The notes under the pieces were generated by a model. That model was not told the origin of the DNA. It was given only the letters and a program-made list of their open reading frames with translations, and did no database searches. From an uncultured Bacteroidia bacterium (GTDB lineage: Bacteria; Bacteroidota; Bacteroidia; Bacteroidales; F082), in NCBI GenBank assembly GCA_902774295.1, contig CACYHP010000004.1:134489-172470 (forward strand): DNA of 37,982 bases. The letters run 5' to 3'. Within the stretch, counting starts at the first letter, position 1; each line of letters opens with the position of its first letter. The translations under genes and the position numbers were made by a program. Of this stretch, positions 31,167-37,982 are shown one piece after another.

Positions 31167-33506
31167 TTATTGTTTGAGTATGCTTAATTTGGCAAATTTC
31201 AGCATCAGCATCTTATTGCCGCTGTCATCAAAATCGACAGAAGCCTTCTTGTTTGGGCCCAGGCCTTCCACCTTGACCACCGTGCCTTGCCCGAACTTCT
31301 GATGAAGCACCCGCATGCCGGCTTGGATGTCGTCTGCGTCAGCGAGGACAAAGTCCGAAGGGGAGGCTTTGGGATAATTTGTATGAGAGGTGCCAGTCGG
31401 TCGGTCTAAATGACGGGCTTCCTCGCGAGGTTTCTCATAGCGCTTGTCACCGCTGTAAGTCCAGGCACCTCTGCCCGAAAACGGGTTGTAGCTTCTGTCT
31501 TCTTTAATAGTTGTCCCTCTAAACGATGCCTTCTTAGTTCTCTCTATCAGTTCCGGGTCGATTTCATCAATAAATCTCGATGGTTCGCTGATAGTGATGT
31601 TGCCCCAGCGATAACGGCTCTCGGCATAACTTAAAATGAGCTTGGTCTCTGCACGAGTCAACGCCACGTAGAACAGACGGCGTTCCTCCTCCAAATCCTC
31701 GCGAGTGCTCAACGACTGTATTCCCGGGAAGAGGTTCTCTTCAAGTCCAACGATGTAAACGTATGGGAATTCCAATCCTTTTGCACTGTGAATGGTCATC
31801 AGTGTGACGTAGTCGGCGTTTTCTTCCTCTTTTTCATCCTGGTCGGTGAGGAGTGCCACGTCTTCCATGAATTTAGCAAGATTTACTGTTATCTGCTCAC
31901 CTGTGACCTCATCGACTTGTTTGTCGGAGAACTCCTGAATAGCATTCAAAAGCTCCTCGATGTTCTGCACGCGCATCACGCCATCCGGGCTCTCGTCTTC
32001 CTTCAAAACCTTGATGATTCCGACGGTCTCGGTGATATGTTTCGCCAATTCGAAGGCGTTCATCTTGTCGAGCTGTGTCTGGAAGCTCTGAATCATGGTG
32101 ACGAAGTTGCTGAGTTTGTTGATGGTGCCCATATTGAACTCCGTCGACTGCTCGTTGAGCGATTTCAGCACATCCCAAACGGTGCATTTGCGTTCGTCGG
32201 CAATGACCTGAAGCTTCTGTTTGGTGGTGTCGCCAATGCCTCTTGCCGGATAGTTGATGATTCTCAGCAACGCCTGCTCGTCGTTAGGATTTATCACCAC
32301 ACGGAAGTAGGCGAGGAGGTCCTTCACCTCTTTGCGGTCGTAGAATGAGAGACCGCCATATATTTTATAAGGTATATCCTGTTTGCGTAACGCCTCTTCA
32401 AGCGAACGTGACTGTGCATTCGTCCTGTAAAGAATCACGAAGTCCTTGTTAGCCAGCTGACGTGACATCTTATACCCGAAAATCGAGTTGGCGACAAGCG
32501 TTCCTTCCTCGTTGTCGGAAGTGGCTCTCAGCAAAGTGATGAGCTCGCCTTCTTCCTTGTCTGACCAGACATTTTTCTTTATCTGGTCTTTGTTGTTGGC
32601 AATAACGCTGTTTGCCGCTTTTACTATGGTCTTTGTCGAGCGGTAGTTTTGCTCAAGGCGGATGAGTCTCTGCTCCGGATAATCTATCTTAAAGTTCAGG
32701 ATGTTCTGGATGTTTGCGCCACGGAAACCGTAAATTGACTGCGCGTCGTCGCCCACCACGCAGATGTTTTCGCGCATGGCAGCGATACGTTTTATAATAA
32801 GGTATTGCGCGTAGTTCGTATCCTGATACTCATCGACGAGGATATATTCGAAATGTCTTTGATATTTTAAAAGAATATCCGGGAAATCGCGTAGCAGCAC
32901 GTTTGTGTTGAACAGGATGTCATCGAAATCCATGGCGTTGGCGCGTTTCAGGCGGCTGTTGTACGTCTTGAAGATCTCGCCAATGAGTGGCTTGTTGGCG
33001 CGGCGGTCCTGTTCCTGTATATCGGCGTTCTCGCAATAGTCTTCTGGCGTGTAGAGCGCCGACTTCGCCATCGATATCCTGTGTAAGATGTATTTTGCAG
33101 GATAAGCCTTGGTGTCGATTTCTCTTTCTTTCAAAATCGCGTTGATGAGAGTCTTCGAGTCGTCGGTGTCGTAGATCGTAAATTCTGAAGTGTAGCCCAG
33201 ACTTGCCGCCTCGATGCGTAAGATCCTCGCAAAAATTGAGTGGAACGTGCCCATCCATACGTTGCGTGCGGCGCCTGGCTCGACGAGCTGCATGATACGC
33301 TCCTTCATCTCCTTGGCGGCTTTGTTGGTGAACGTCAACGCCATGATTGAGAACGGGTTGATGCCTTGCTCAATCATATAGGCTATGCGGTGGGTGAGAG
33401 CACGGGTCTTTCCCGAGCCGGCGCCCGCAATGACCATCACCGGACCTTCTATCGTCGTAACCGCCTCGCGCTGAGGCTCATTCAAAAACTTTAAGATATC
33501 TGACAC
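31167..33506 (-). CDS. pcrA: UvrD/PcrA-type 3'-5' DNA helicase
   Basis: An SF1A helicase of 779 aa acting in nucleotide-excision repair and clearing of RNA polymerase or RecA from DNA. Motifs: Q motif LNEPQREAV (8-16), Walker A VIAGAGSGKTRALTHR (26-41), GTFHSIFARILR, motif II ILVDEYQDTNYAQ, motif III VGDDAQSIYGFRGA, motif IV RLEQNYRS, motif V TIHSAKGLEFPYVYIVG, motif VI RRLFYVALTRAETKL. The C-terminal Tudor-like RNA-polymerase-binding domain is present (GMRVLHQKFGQGTVVKVEG). Its linker contains a translated piece of an intergenic palindrome (31397-31415). The gene is 62 bp upstream of the DUF4290-murA pair; its promoter at 33525 faces away from the lipoprotein gene. Confidence 0.96.
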   Translation of the reverse strand: MSDILKFLNEPQREAVTTIEGPVMVIAGAGSGKTRALTHRIAYMIEQGINPFSIMALTFTNKAAKEMKERIMQLVEPGAARNVWMGTFHSIFARILRIEAASLGYTSEFTIYDTDDSKTLINAILKEREIDTKAYPAKYILHRISMAKSALYTPEDYCENADIQEQDRRANKPLIGEIFKTYNSRLKRANAMDFDDILFNTNVLLRDFPDILLKYQRHFEYILVDEYQDTNYAQYLIIKRIAAMRENICVVGDDAQSIYGFRGANIQNILNFKIDYPEQRLIRLEQNYRSTKTIVKAANSVIANNKDQIKKNVWSDKEEGELITLLRATSDNEEGTLVANSIFGYKMSRQLANKDFVILYRTNAQSRSLEEALRKQDIPYKIYGGLSFYDRKEVKDLLAYFRVVINPNDEQALLRIINYPARGIGDTTKQKLQVIADERKCTVWDVLKSLNEQSTEFNMGTINKLSNFVTMIQSFQTQLDKMNAFELAKHITETVGIIKVLKEDESPDGVMRVQNIEELLNAIQEFSDKQVDEVTGEQITVNLAKFMEDVALLTDQDEKEEENADYVTLMTIHSAKGLEFPYVYIVGLEENLFPGIQSLSTREDLEEERRLFYVALTRAETKLILSYAESRYRWGNITISEPSRFIDEIDPELIERTKKASFRGTTIKEDRSYNPFSGRGAWTYSGDKRYEKPREEARHLDRPTGTSHTNYPKASPSDFVLADADDIQAGMRVLHQKFGQGTVVKVEGLGPNKKASVDFDDSGNKMLMLKFAKLSILKQ

Positions 33507-33524
33507 GTTTCAAAATTTTCGATG

Positions 33525-33532
33525 CAAAGATA
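33525..33532 (-). promoter_or_regulatory. Bacteroidota -7 promoter element (pcrA)
   Basis: TATCTTTG on the minus strand, 18 nt before the pcrA start at 33506. The surrounding GCAAAGATACAAAA is related to sequences at the other two ends of the duplicated cassettes (35703 and 37875). Confidence 0.65.
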
Positions 33533-33605
33533 CAAAAATAGTTTAAAGTTTAGAATTGAAAGTTTAAAGTTTTTTTAAAGTATTACTCCATTATTATTTT
33601 TTTAG

Positions 33606-33613
33606 TATTTTTG
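33606..33613 (+). promoter_or_regulatory. Bacteroidota -7 promoter element (lipoprotein copy 1)
   Basis: TATTTTTG followed by CGCCGC, 21 nt before the ATG at 33635. The identical block is present in copy 2 at 35784. Confidence 0.65.
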
Positions 33614-33634
33614 CGCCGCATTTAAAATTTGACC

Positions 33635-35326
33635 ATGAAAGCATATAATATTGTAAAAACCCTTGTGGTTTTAGGTTTTTTATTTTTAGCAATGCCTCAA
33701 TTGAAGGCTCAGACAGACTTCTTTATTTACAATCCGGAAGATTTTTATATCAACAGGGATTTTGTCACTATCACTAGCGGTTTTACAGTTGAGCCGTTTG
33801 GAGCTGGAGCGCCGCTTGGTTCCGGGTTATTGATAATGTCGCTGGCCGGTGCAGGCTATGTGGCATTAAAACGCAAACGCTCATTCAAGAAAGGCGCTGC
33901 GCTCATGTTCGCCTTGGTGATGCTGCTTGGCTTGACACAGTGCAGAAAGCCGGTTGAGACTATTGAAAATACAACGACAAACGGCGTCAGAATCTCTCTT
34001 AGAGTTGATGATGGTGACAGACACGGAGTTAATCCAGAAAACGGCGATGTTTATTTTACTGATAACGACAGGATTTTAGTCACTGACGGTAACGACTTAA
34101 TCGGATATCTGATTCGTCATGACGGCGTATTTCAAGGGAATATTGATCCTTTGCAGGATGGCGATGAGATGCACTTTTATTTCTTAAGTAACAAGGATGT
34201 ATATGCAGGCGGAGTGTTAGGCATAATGAGCATTCACGATCAGACCGACAGACTCCCTACTATGGCCTATGGACATACGACATATCATCAGGATGTTACG
34301 GAGTATTCTTGTCAACTTCATAACAAATGCGCATTAATCAAGTTTAAGCTACAGAGAGCTACCAACGAACAGGTTCAAGTAGGTTATTTATATACGGAAG
34401 TACAATGTGATTTAAGTCATCCCGGCGAATTTACAGCGAGAGGTCAATATTATATTGATTTGTATTCCGCGAGCTCGTCAGAAAAATGGGCTGTGGTGAT
34501 GCCACAGGCAAAGATAGATGCGGCTGATGTCGTTATTGCAGACAAGCATTACACTGTATCGATTCCTGCTACACATGAAAACGATTATATCACTGACGGT
34601 ATAAGAATTCTTAACGCACACACCACTTTTAAGATTGCACCGGATCATGAGGTTTATTTCTCGCCGGGTAACCTTCAATACAATGGCAGTACTCATGAGT
34701 GGCGTTTTGCCGAGCATCAGTACGATAGTCCCTACAATTATGACACAACCACTTGGGTCGACATGTTTGCATGGGCCAGATGGTGTCCGGATGAGGATCC
34801 TCTCAATATGAGTTTTCCGGGTGCTTTTGCGTTCACTGGTCAATTTGAAGAAACTCTTCTCGGTCATAACGACTGGTGCACTTTGACAGCCAATGAGTGG
34901 AACTATCTGTTATTTCAACGTCCTGACGCAAGCCAAAAAGTGGCATGGGGCGGTGTCGGAGGTATGTGGGGTGTAGTGTTGGTCCCTGAGCTGTGGGAGA
35001 CGCCTGACGGTTGCAGCTTTGATCCTGGTCTCGAAGAGCCTTCTTTCTACAACGATAATAATGATTATGATTATGATGAATGGGCTCTGATGGAAAGCGC
35101 CGGTGCTGTGTTTTTGCCTATGGCTGGTAGTTATGATGGTGGAAGCGGAAAGATTCGTTATAGTCAGGAGGGTTATTATTGGTCCTCTTCTGAAGGTGGT
35201 GGACCTTATGCGCATACGGCAAAAGGTGTGCATATTACACATCGTAATGCTGAAATGGATGAAAATATCCCGAGATTTAATGGCGTTTCCGTGCGATTGG
35301 TAAGGACTGCGCCGATGACAAAGTAA
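33635..35326 (+). CDS. Surface lipoprotein-like protein with PLGSG membrane hairpin, copy 1
   Basis: A 563-aa exported protein, unknown function. The ATG at 33635 is preferred over an in-frame TTG two codons upstream, since it directly starts the signal peptide KAYNIVKTLVVLGFLFLAMP (cleavage near 26). Then come a short DFFIYNPEDFYINRD stretch, APLGSGLL (59-66), a hydrophobic helix ending GAGYVALKRKR (72-82), a second hydrophobic segment (88-101) and Cys103 in LGLTQC. A fimbrillin-like beta region (about 112-330; LHNKCALIKFKLQ, EKWAVVMPQ) precedes a FISUMP-like C-terminus from about 337 (VYFSPGNLQYNG, EWRFAEHQYD, VRLVRTAP). The -1 Gln of the lipobox is unusual. The stop lies 13 bp from the convergent OsmC-like gene. 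Probably surface exposed; role unproven. Confidence 0.82.
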   Translation: MKAYNIVKTLVVLGFLFLAMPQLKAQTDFFIYNPEDFYINRDFVTITSGFTVEPFGAGAPLGSGLLIMSLAGAGYVALKRKRSFKKGAALMFALVMLLGLTQCRKPVETIENTTTNGVRISLRVDDGDRHGVNPENGDVYFTDNDRILVTDGNDLIGYLIRHDGVFQGNIDPLQDGDEMHFYFLSNKDVYAGGVLGIMSIHDQTDRLPTMAYGHTTYHQDVTEYSCQLHNKCALIKFKLQRATNEQVQVGYLYTEVQCDLSHPGEFTARGQYYIDLYSASSSEKWAVVMPQAKIDAADVVIADKHYTVSIPATHENDYITDGIRILNAHTTFKIAPDHEVYFSPGNLQYNGSTHEWRFAEHQYDSPYNYDTTTWVDMFAWARWCPDEDPLNMSFPGAFAFTGQFEETLLGHNDWCTLTANEWNYLLFQRPDASQKVAWGGVGGMWGVVLVPELWETPDGCSFDPGLEEPSFYNDNNDYDYDEWALMESAGAVFLPMAGSYDGGSGKIRYSQEGYYWSSSEGGGPYAHTAKGVHITHRNAEMDENIPRFNGVSVRLVRTAPMTK

Positions 35327-35330
35327 GACT

Positions 35331-35350
35331 TGAATCTTTTTAAAAATTCA
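35331..35350. terminator. Possible bidirectional terminator, copy 1
   Basis: TGAAT...ATTCA with an inner TTTTTAAAAA lies between the two convergent stops and includes the OsmC-like stop. The stem is A/T-only and weak, but an identical one is kept in copy 2. Confidence 0.4.
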
Positions 35351-35681
35351 TTGTAAGATTAACCTTTACATCCGGGTGCAGCGATTTTCCAACCGGGCAT
35401 GTATCGGCGGCTCTCTGTCCGATGCGGCGTGGGTCGGCGGCCATTGTTTTCTGAATCTCGTAGGTGGCACCGTCGATGTTGAAGCCTTTGCTCTGCGCTG
35501 TGATTCCCATGATGGTCATCATGCAGCCTGCCAAAGCAGCGCATGCCAGATCGGTGGGAGAGAAGGCCTCGCCCTTGCCGTGGTTGTCGGTCGGAGCATC
35601 GGTGATTATTGTGTTTCCTGACTGCAGATGCGTCATCTCGTTGCGCAAATTGCCTTTGTAAGTTCCTTTAATTGTTGACAT
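35340..35681 (-). CDS. OsmC-like protein with internal deletion, copy 1
   Basis: A 113-aa OsmC/Ohr-family protein; full-length relatives have about 135-140 aa. Family members are dimeric, thiol-dependent peroxide reductases or of unknown function. Both thiol regions are present: AFSPTDLACAALAGCMMTIM (Cys in ALAGC, about residue 54) and ADTCPVGKSLHPDV near the C-terminus. Between MAADPRRIG and AADTCPVG only two residues remain, where relatives have roughly 25 more covering a strand and part of a helix. The deletion is in frame and shared with copy 2, so it predates the duplication, and the frame is kept clean. It may have lost peroxidase function or fold as a smaller domain. Convergent with the lipoprotein gene. 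Confidence 0.85.
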   Translation of the reverse strand: MSTIKGTYKGNLRNEMTHLQSGNTIITDAPTDNHGKGEAFSPTDLACAALAGCMMTIMGITAQSKGFNIDGATYEIQKTMAADPRRIGQRAADTCPVGKSLHPDVKVNLTMNF

Positions 35682-35783
35682 GATTATAAGTATTATGATT
35701 TTTGCAAAGAAAAAAATAGTTTAAAGTTTAGAATTGAAAGTTTAAAGTTTTTTTAAAGTATTACTCCATTATTATTTTTTTAG

Positions 35784-35791
35784 TATTTTTG
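35784..35791 (+). promoter_or_regulatory. Bacteroidota -7 promoter element (lipoprotein copy 2)
   Basis: TATTTTTG followed by CGCCGC, 21 nt before the ATG at 35813; identical to copy 1. Confidence 0.65.
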
Positions 35792-35812
35792 CGCCGCATT
35801 TAGAATTTGACC

Positions 35813-37498
35813 ATGAAAGCATATAATATTGTAAAAACCCTTGTGGTTTTAGGTTTTTTATTTTTAGCAATGCCTCAGGCAAAGGCCCAGTCGGACTTCT
35901 TTTTCTACAATCCGGAAGACTTCTATATCAATAGGGATCTTATCAATATCATCGATGGCGGCGGTATGACCGTCGAACCGTTCGGAGGTGGCGCCCCGCT
36001 TGGCTCGGGACTGCTGATAATGTCGCTGGCAGGTGCCGGCTATGTGGCACTGAAACGCAGACGCCTGTTTAAGAAAGGTACAGCGCTGATGCTCGCCACA
36101 CTGATGCTGCTCGGCCTGACACAATGCAAAAAGCATGTTGATGCCATTGAAAATACCATACCGAATGGGGTCGCAATCACGCTTAGAACCGACAATGGCG
36201 ACAGACACGGAGTCAATCCCGATAACGGCGATGTTTATTTTACTGACAACGACAGGCTTCTTATAAGTGACGGCACAAGGTGTATAGGAAGGATGAAGCG
36301 GACTGACGGTGTGTTTCAGGGTGTTGTTGAGCCATTGGAAGATGGAGCCGAGATGTATTTTTACTATCTGAGCAATCAAACTGACGACTATCCTTACGTG
36401 CCGACAGGTATCGCGGTATCCCTATCCGACCAGACCGATAGGCTTCCTGTGATGTTGTTCGGCCAAACAACATATTACCAAGGTGTTACTCAGTATTCTT
36501 GCCGATTCCACAACAAATGCGCTCTGGTCAAGTTTTCGCTGCAATCGCCCACCGACGAAACGGTTGAAGTTGGATTCTTTTATACCGATTTTAGTGTCCC
36601 GTTTGACAGTCAAGGCACATTAAATCCGGGTAACCAGGGATATATCAAGTTGTACTCGACCAGTAGCACTGAAAAATGGGCTGTGGTGTTGCCTCAGTAT
36701 AAGATAGATGCGGCTAATGCTATCATAGGTGGTAAGAATTACGCTGTCTCACTTCCGGATATAACGGAAAATGCCTATATCACAGAAGGCATTGTGATCA
36801 GGAATTCCCACAACACCTTCAAGATAGCAGACGATCACGAAGTGTATTTCTCGCCAGGTAACCTTCAGTACAACGGCGGCACTCAACAATGGCGTTTTGC
36901 CGAGCATCAGTACGACACTCCCAATGATTATGACCCCACTACCTGGGTTGACATGTTCCCATGGGGCGGATGGTGTGAGGGGATGAATCCGCTTGATTTA
37001 TCTCCGGGTCCGGATCATGGCTGCTATGGTGGATTTGTAGGGACTCTCAACGGTCATGACGACTGGACCGCTATGAGTTCCAGTGAGTGGCACTATCTGC
37101 TTTTTGAACGCCCTAATGCCGGTGACAAAGCGGGTCAATGCTATGTCGGCGAGTTCCCTGGTATAATTATTCTTCCCGAGATATGGGAATTGCCTGATGG
37201 CTGTTGGTTTCAGCCGGGCTTGGAATTGTTACATGAAGCAAATAATTACACCTATGATGACTGGGCAAAGATGGAAGGCGCAGGAGCTGTGTTTCTGCCT
37301 AACGCCGGTTTTAGCACTGGTGTGGATGGTAAGCAATACTACAGTAGTCAGGGCGGCTATTGGACTACAAGCCCTGCTTACGAGATTACCGCCACGTACT
37401 TGTTTATAAAAAACCATGTTGCTATATTGAAAGGTGACATGCCGAGATGGACCGGTCTTGCCGTGCGATTGGTGAGGACTGCACCGTTGACAAAGTAA
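35813..37498 (+). CDS. Surface lipoprotein-like protein with PLGSG membrane hairpin, copy 2
   Basis: A 561-aa paralogue of the protein at 33635 with the same architecture: signal peptide (1-26, ends AKAQ), DFFFYNPEDFYINRD, APLGSGLL (61-68), helix ending GAGYVALKRRR (74-84), second hydrophobic segment and Cys105 in LGLTQC. A fimbrillin-like region (FHNKCALVKFSLQ, EKWAVVLPQ) and a FISUMP-like end (VYFSPGNLQYNG, QWRFAEHQYD, VRLVRTAP) follow. The first 21 residues are identical to copy 1; divergence is concentrated after the lipobox in exposed-looking segments (for example CEGMNPLDLSPGPDHGCYGG against the corresponding part of copy 1). This suggests diversification of the displayed part with a conserved export module. 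The start is chosen as in copy 1. Confidence 0.82.
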   Translation: MKAYNIVKTLVVLGFLFLAMPQAKAQSDFFFYNPEDFYINRDLINIIDGGGMTVEPFGGGAPLGSGLLIMSLAGAGYVALKRRRLFKKGTALMLATLMLLGLTQCKKHVDAIENTIPNGVAITLRTDNGDRHGVNPDNGDVYFTDNDRLLISDGTRCIGRMKRTDGVFQGVVEPLEDGAEMYFYYLSNQTDDYPYVPTGIAVSLSDQTDRLPVMLFGQTTYYQGVTQYSCRFHNKCALVKFSLQSPTDETVEVGFFYTDFSVPFDSQGTLNPGNQGYIKLYSTSSTEKWAVVLPQYKIDAANAIIGGKNYAVSLPDITENAYITEGIVIRNSHNTFKIADDHEVYFSPGNLQYNGGTQQWRFAEHQYDTPNDYDPTTWVDMFPWGGWCEGMNPLDLSPGPDHGCYGGFVGTLNGHDDWTAMSSSEWHYLLFERPNAGDKAGQCYVGEFPGIIILPEIWELPDGCWFQPGLELLHEANNYTYDDWAKMEGAGAVFLPNAGFSTGVDGKQYYSSQGGYWTTSPAYEITATYLFIKNHVAILKGDMPRWTGLAVRLVRTAPLTK

Positions 37499-37502
37499 GA
37501 CT

Positions 37503-37522
37503 TGAATCTTTTTAAAAATTCA
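37503..37522. terminator. Possible bidirectional terminator, copy 2
   Basis: Identical to 35331-35350: a weak A/T palindrome TGAAT...ATTCA between convergent stops. Confidence 0.4.
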
Positions 37523-37853
37523 TTGTAAGATTAACCTTTACATCCGGGTGCAGCGATTTTCCAACCGGGCATGTATCGGCGGCTCTCTGTCCGATGCGAC
37601 GCGGGTCGGCAGCCATGGTCTTCTGAATCTCGTAGGTGGTGCCATCGATGTTGAAGCCCTTGCTCTGTGCTGTGATTCCCATGATGGTCATCATGCAGCC
37701 AGCCAGCGCAGCGCATGCCAAATCGGTAGGAGAGAAGGCCTCGCCCTTGCCGTGGTTGTCGGTTGGAGCATCAGTGATTATAGTATTCCCCGATTGCAAA
37801 TGCGTCATCTCATTGCGCAAATTGCCCTTGTAAGTTCCTTTAATTGTAGCCAT
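37512..37853 (-). CDS. OsmC-like protein with internal deletion, copy 2
   Basis: A 113-aa near-identical paralogue of the gene at 35340 (two substitutions: Ser2 to Ala, and Ala to Thr in FNIDGTTYE). The open frame extends 11 codons upstream, but the ATG at 37853 matches the start of copy 1 and is chosen. It keeps both Cys motifs and lacks the same segment between MAADPRRIG and AADTCPVG. Most nucleotide differences from copy 1 are synonymous, so the short form is under purifying selection and is probably functional. It has its own promoter box at 37876. Confidence 0.85.
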   Translation of the reverse strand: MATIKGTYKGNLRNEMTHLQSGNTIITDAPTDNHGKGEAFSPTDLACAALAGCMMTIMGITAQSKGFNIDGTTYEIQKTMAADPRRIGQRAADTCPVGKSLHPDVKVNLTMNF

Positions 37854-37875
37854 GATATTATGTTTAAGATTTCTG

Positions 37876-37883
37876 CAAAGATA
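37876..37883 (-). promoter_or_regulatory. Bacteroidota -7 promoter element (OsmC-like copy 2)
   Basis: TATCTTTG on the minus strand, 22 nt before the ATG at 37853. The matching place in copy 1 (about 35703-35712) reads TTTCTTTG, a weaker box. Confidence 0.6.
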
Positions 37884-37966
37884 CAAAATTTTTACCGTCG
37901 TCCCATAAATGTTGTTCGTTAGTTTAAAAAAGTTTCCAAAAATCTCTTTTTATTCCAAAAACTTTG

Positions 37967-37974
37967 TAATTTTG
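37967..37974 (+). promoter_or_regulatory. Bacteroidota -7 promoter element reading out of the window
   Basis: TAATTTTG followed by CAAAG at the right edge; a plus-strand gene probably begins just beyond the window. Nothing else is visible in 37884-37982. Confidence 0.5.
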
Positions 37975-37982
37975 CAAAGTTA

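Larger units (their letters stand above)
33534..35711. repeat. Tandem segmental duplication, unit 1 (lipoprotein + OsmC-like)
   Basis: Unit 1 and unit 2 (35712-about 37883) have the same order: minus-strand promoter box, AAAATAGTTTAAAG leader, plus-strand lipoprotein gene, convergent OsmC-like gene. The start codons are 2178 bp apart. The first about 164 bp (33535-33698 against 35713-35876: promoter, start, signal-peptide core) differ at a single base, whereas the lipoprotein bodies are far more diverged. Confidence 0.9.
35712..37883. repeat. Tandem segmental duplication, unit 2
   Basis: Second copy of the lipoprotein/OsmC-like cassette. By my hand count the OsmC-like genes differ at about 27 of 342 bases but only two amino acids, whereas the lipoprotein bodies differ at many residues with several indels. 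Confidence 0.9.

Noticed and set aside
30526..31302. 258-codon plus-strand ORF across the DUF4290 gene
   Set aside because: It is antisense to DUF4290 and the end of pcrA, both recognisable proteins; no motif or promoter supports it.
33760..33960. The hairpin region of the large proteins as a frameshift or mis-assembled fusion of two genes
   Set aside because: The same in-frame order occurs independently in three genes, including a diverged one at 8381, so it is not a sequencing error.
37854..37886. Longer start for the second OsmC-like protein
   Set aside because: The paralogous copy has no such extension, and the extension runs over the -7 promoter element at 37876.

Overview
The window looks like a chromosomal segment of a Bacteroidales-type member of the Bacteroidota. 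The evidence is: promoters of the TAnnTTTG (-7) type and an almost complete lack of Shine-Dalgarno sequences; type IX secretion (T9SS) C-terminal sorting domains on two secreted proteins and a PorE-like OmpA protein; a fused SecDF; DUF4290; Omp28-like and fimbrillin/FISUMP-like surface proteins; and intergenic palindromes common in this phylum. I see no rRNA, tRNA, CRISPR array, transposase or phage gene.

Layout. 1-2.2 kb: two overlapping glycosyltransferase genes (+), the first cut by the window edge, converging on ftsE (-). 2.85-3.38 kb: a small, very AT-rich four-helix-bundle (S23/IVP) gene flanked by an inverted repeat and by clusters of mini-hairpins. 3.4-6.9 kb: TPM/YgcG-lemA operon and htpG (-), then a divergent methyltransferase (+). 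8.4-12.5 kb: accessory surface region with a large lipoprotein-like protein, a decayed copy of its 5' end carrying a C10 run, a T9SS cargo protein and an 80-aa secreted protein. 12.7-16 kb: ilvE, an Omp28-like T9SS cargo protein and a thioesterase (+). 16-31.1 kb: mainly minus-strand housekeeping: pyrF; porE-like-purM-prfA; secDF; a NatAB-type exporter; grpE-dnaJ; DUF4290-murA. 31.2-33.5 kb: pcrA/uvrD helicase. 33.5-37.9 kb: a tandem duplication (period 2178 bp) of a surface lipoprotein gene plus a convergent OsmC-like gene.

The most interesting signal is a sequence family that links the accessory regions. Four proteins carry APLGSGL + hydrophobic stretch + GY + basic cluster. In the 80-aa protein this forms the C-terminus, like an exosortase-type sorting signal. 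In the three large proteins it lies at about residue 60-88 and is followed at once by a second hydrophobic segment ending in a lipobox-like Cys. This predicts a membrane hairpin that could yield two exported products from one ORF: a short anchored peptide and a lipoprotein. That is inference, but the architecture repeats in all three large proteins.

Second, htpG and grpE-dnaJ share an upstream layout, TGNCAnnnTGNCA, 12 nt, then TGGCATR-N4-TTGAT. It resembles a sigma-54-like promoter with an operator and suggests joint chaperone control. Other points are an OsmC pair with the same internal deletion, a MurA with Asp in place of the fosfomycin-target Cys, and a PorE-like protein ending in what looks like a catalytically dead retropepsin fold.
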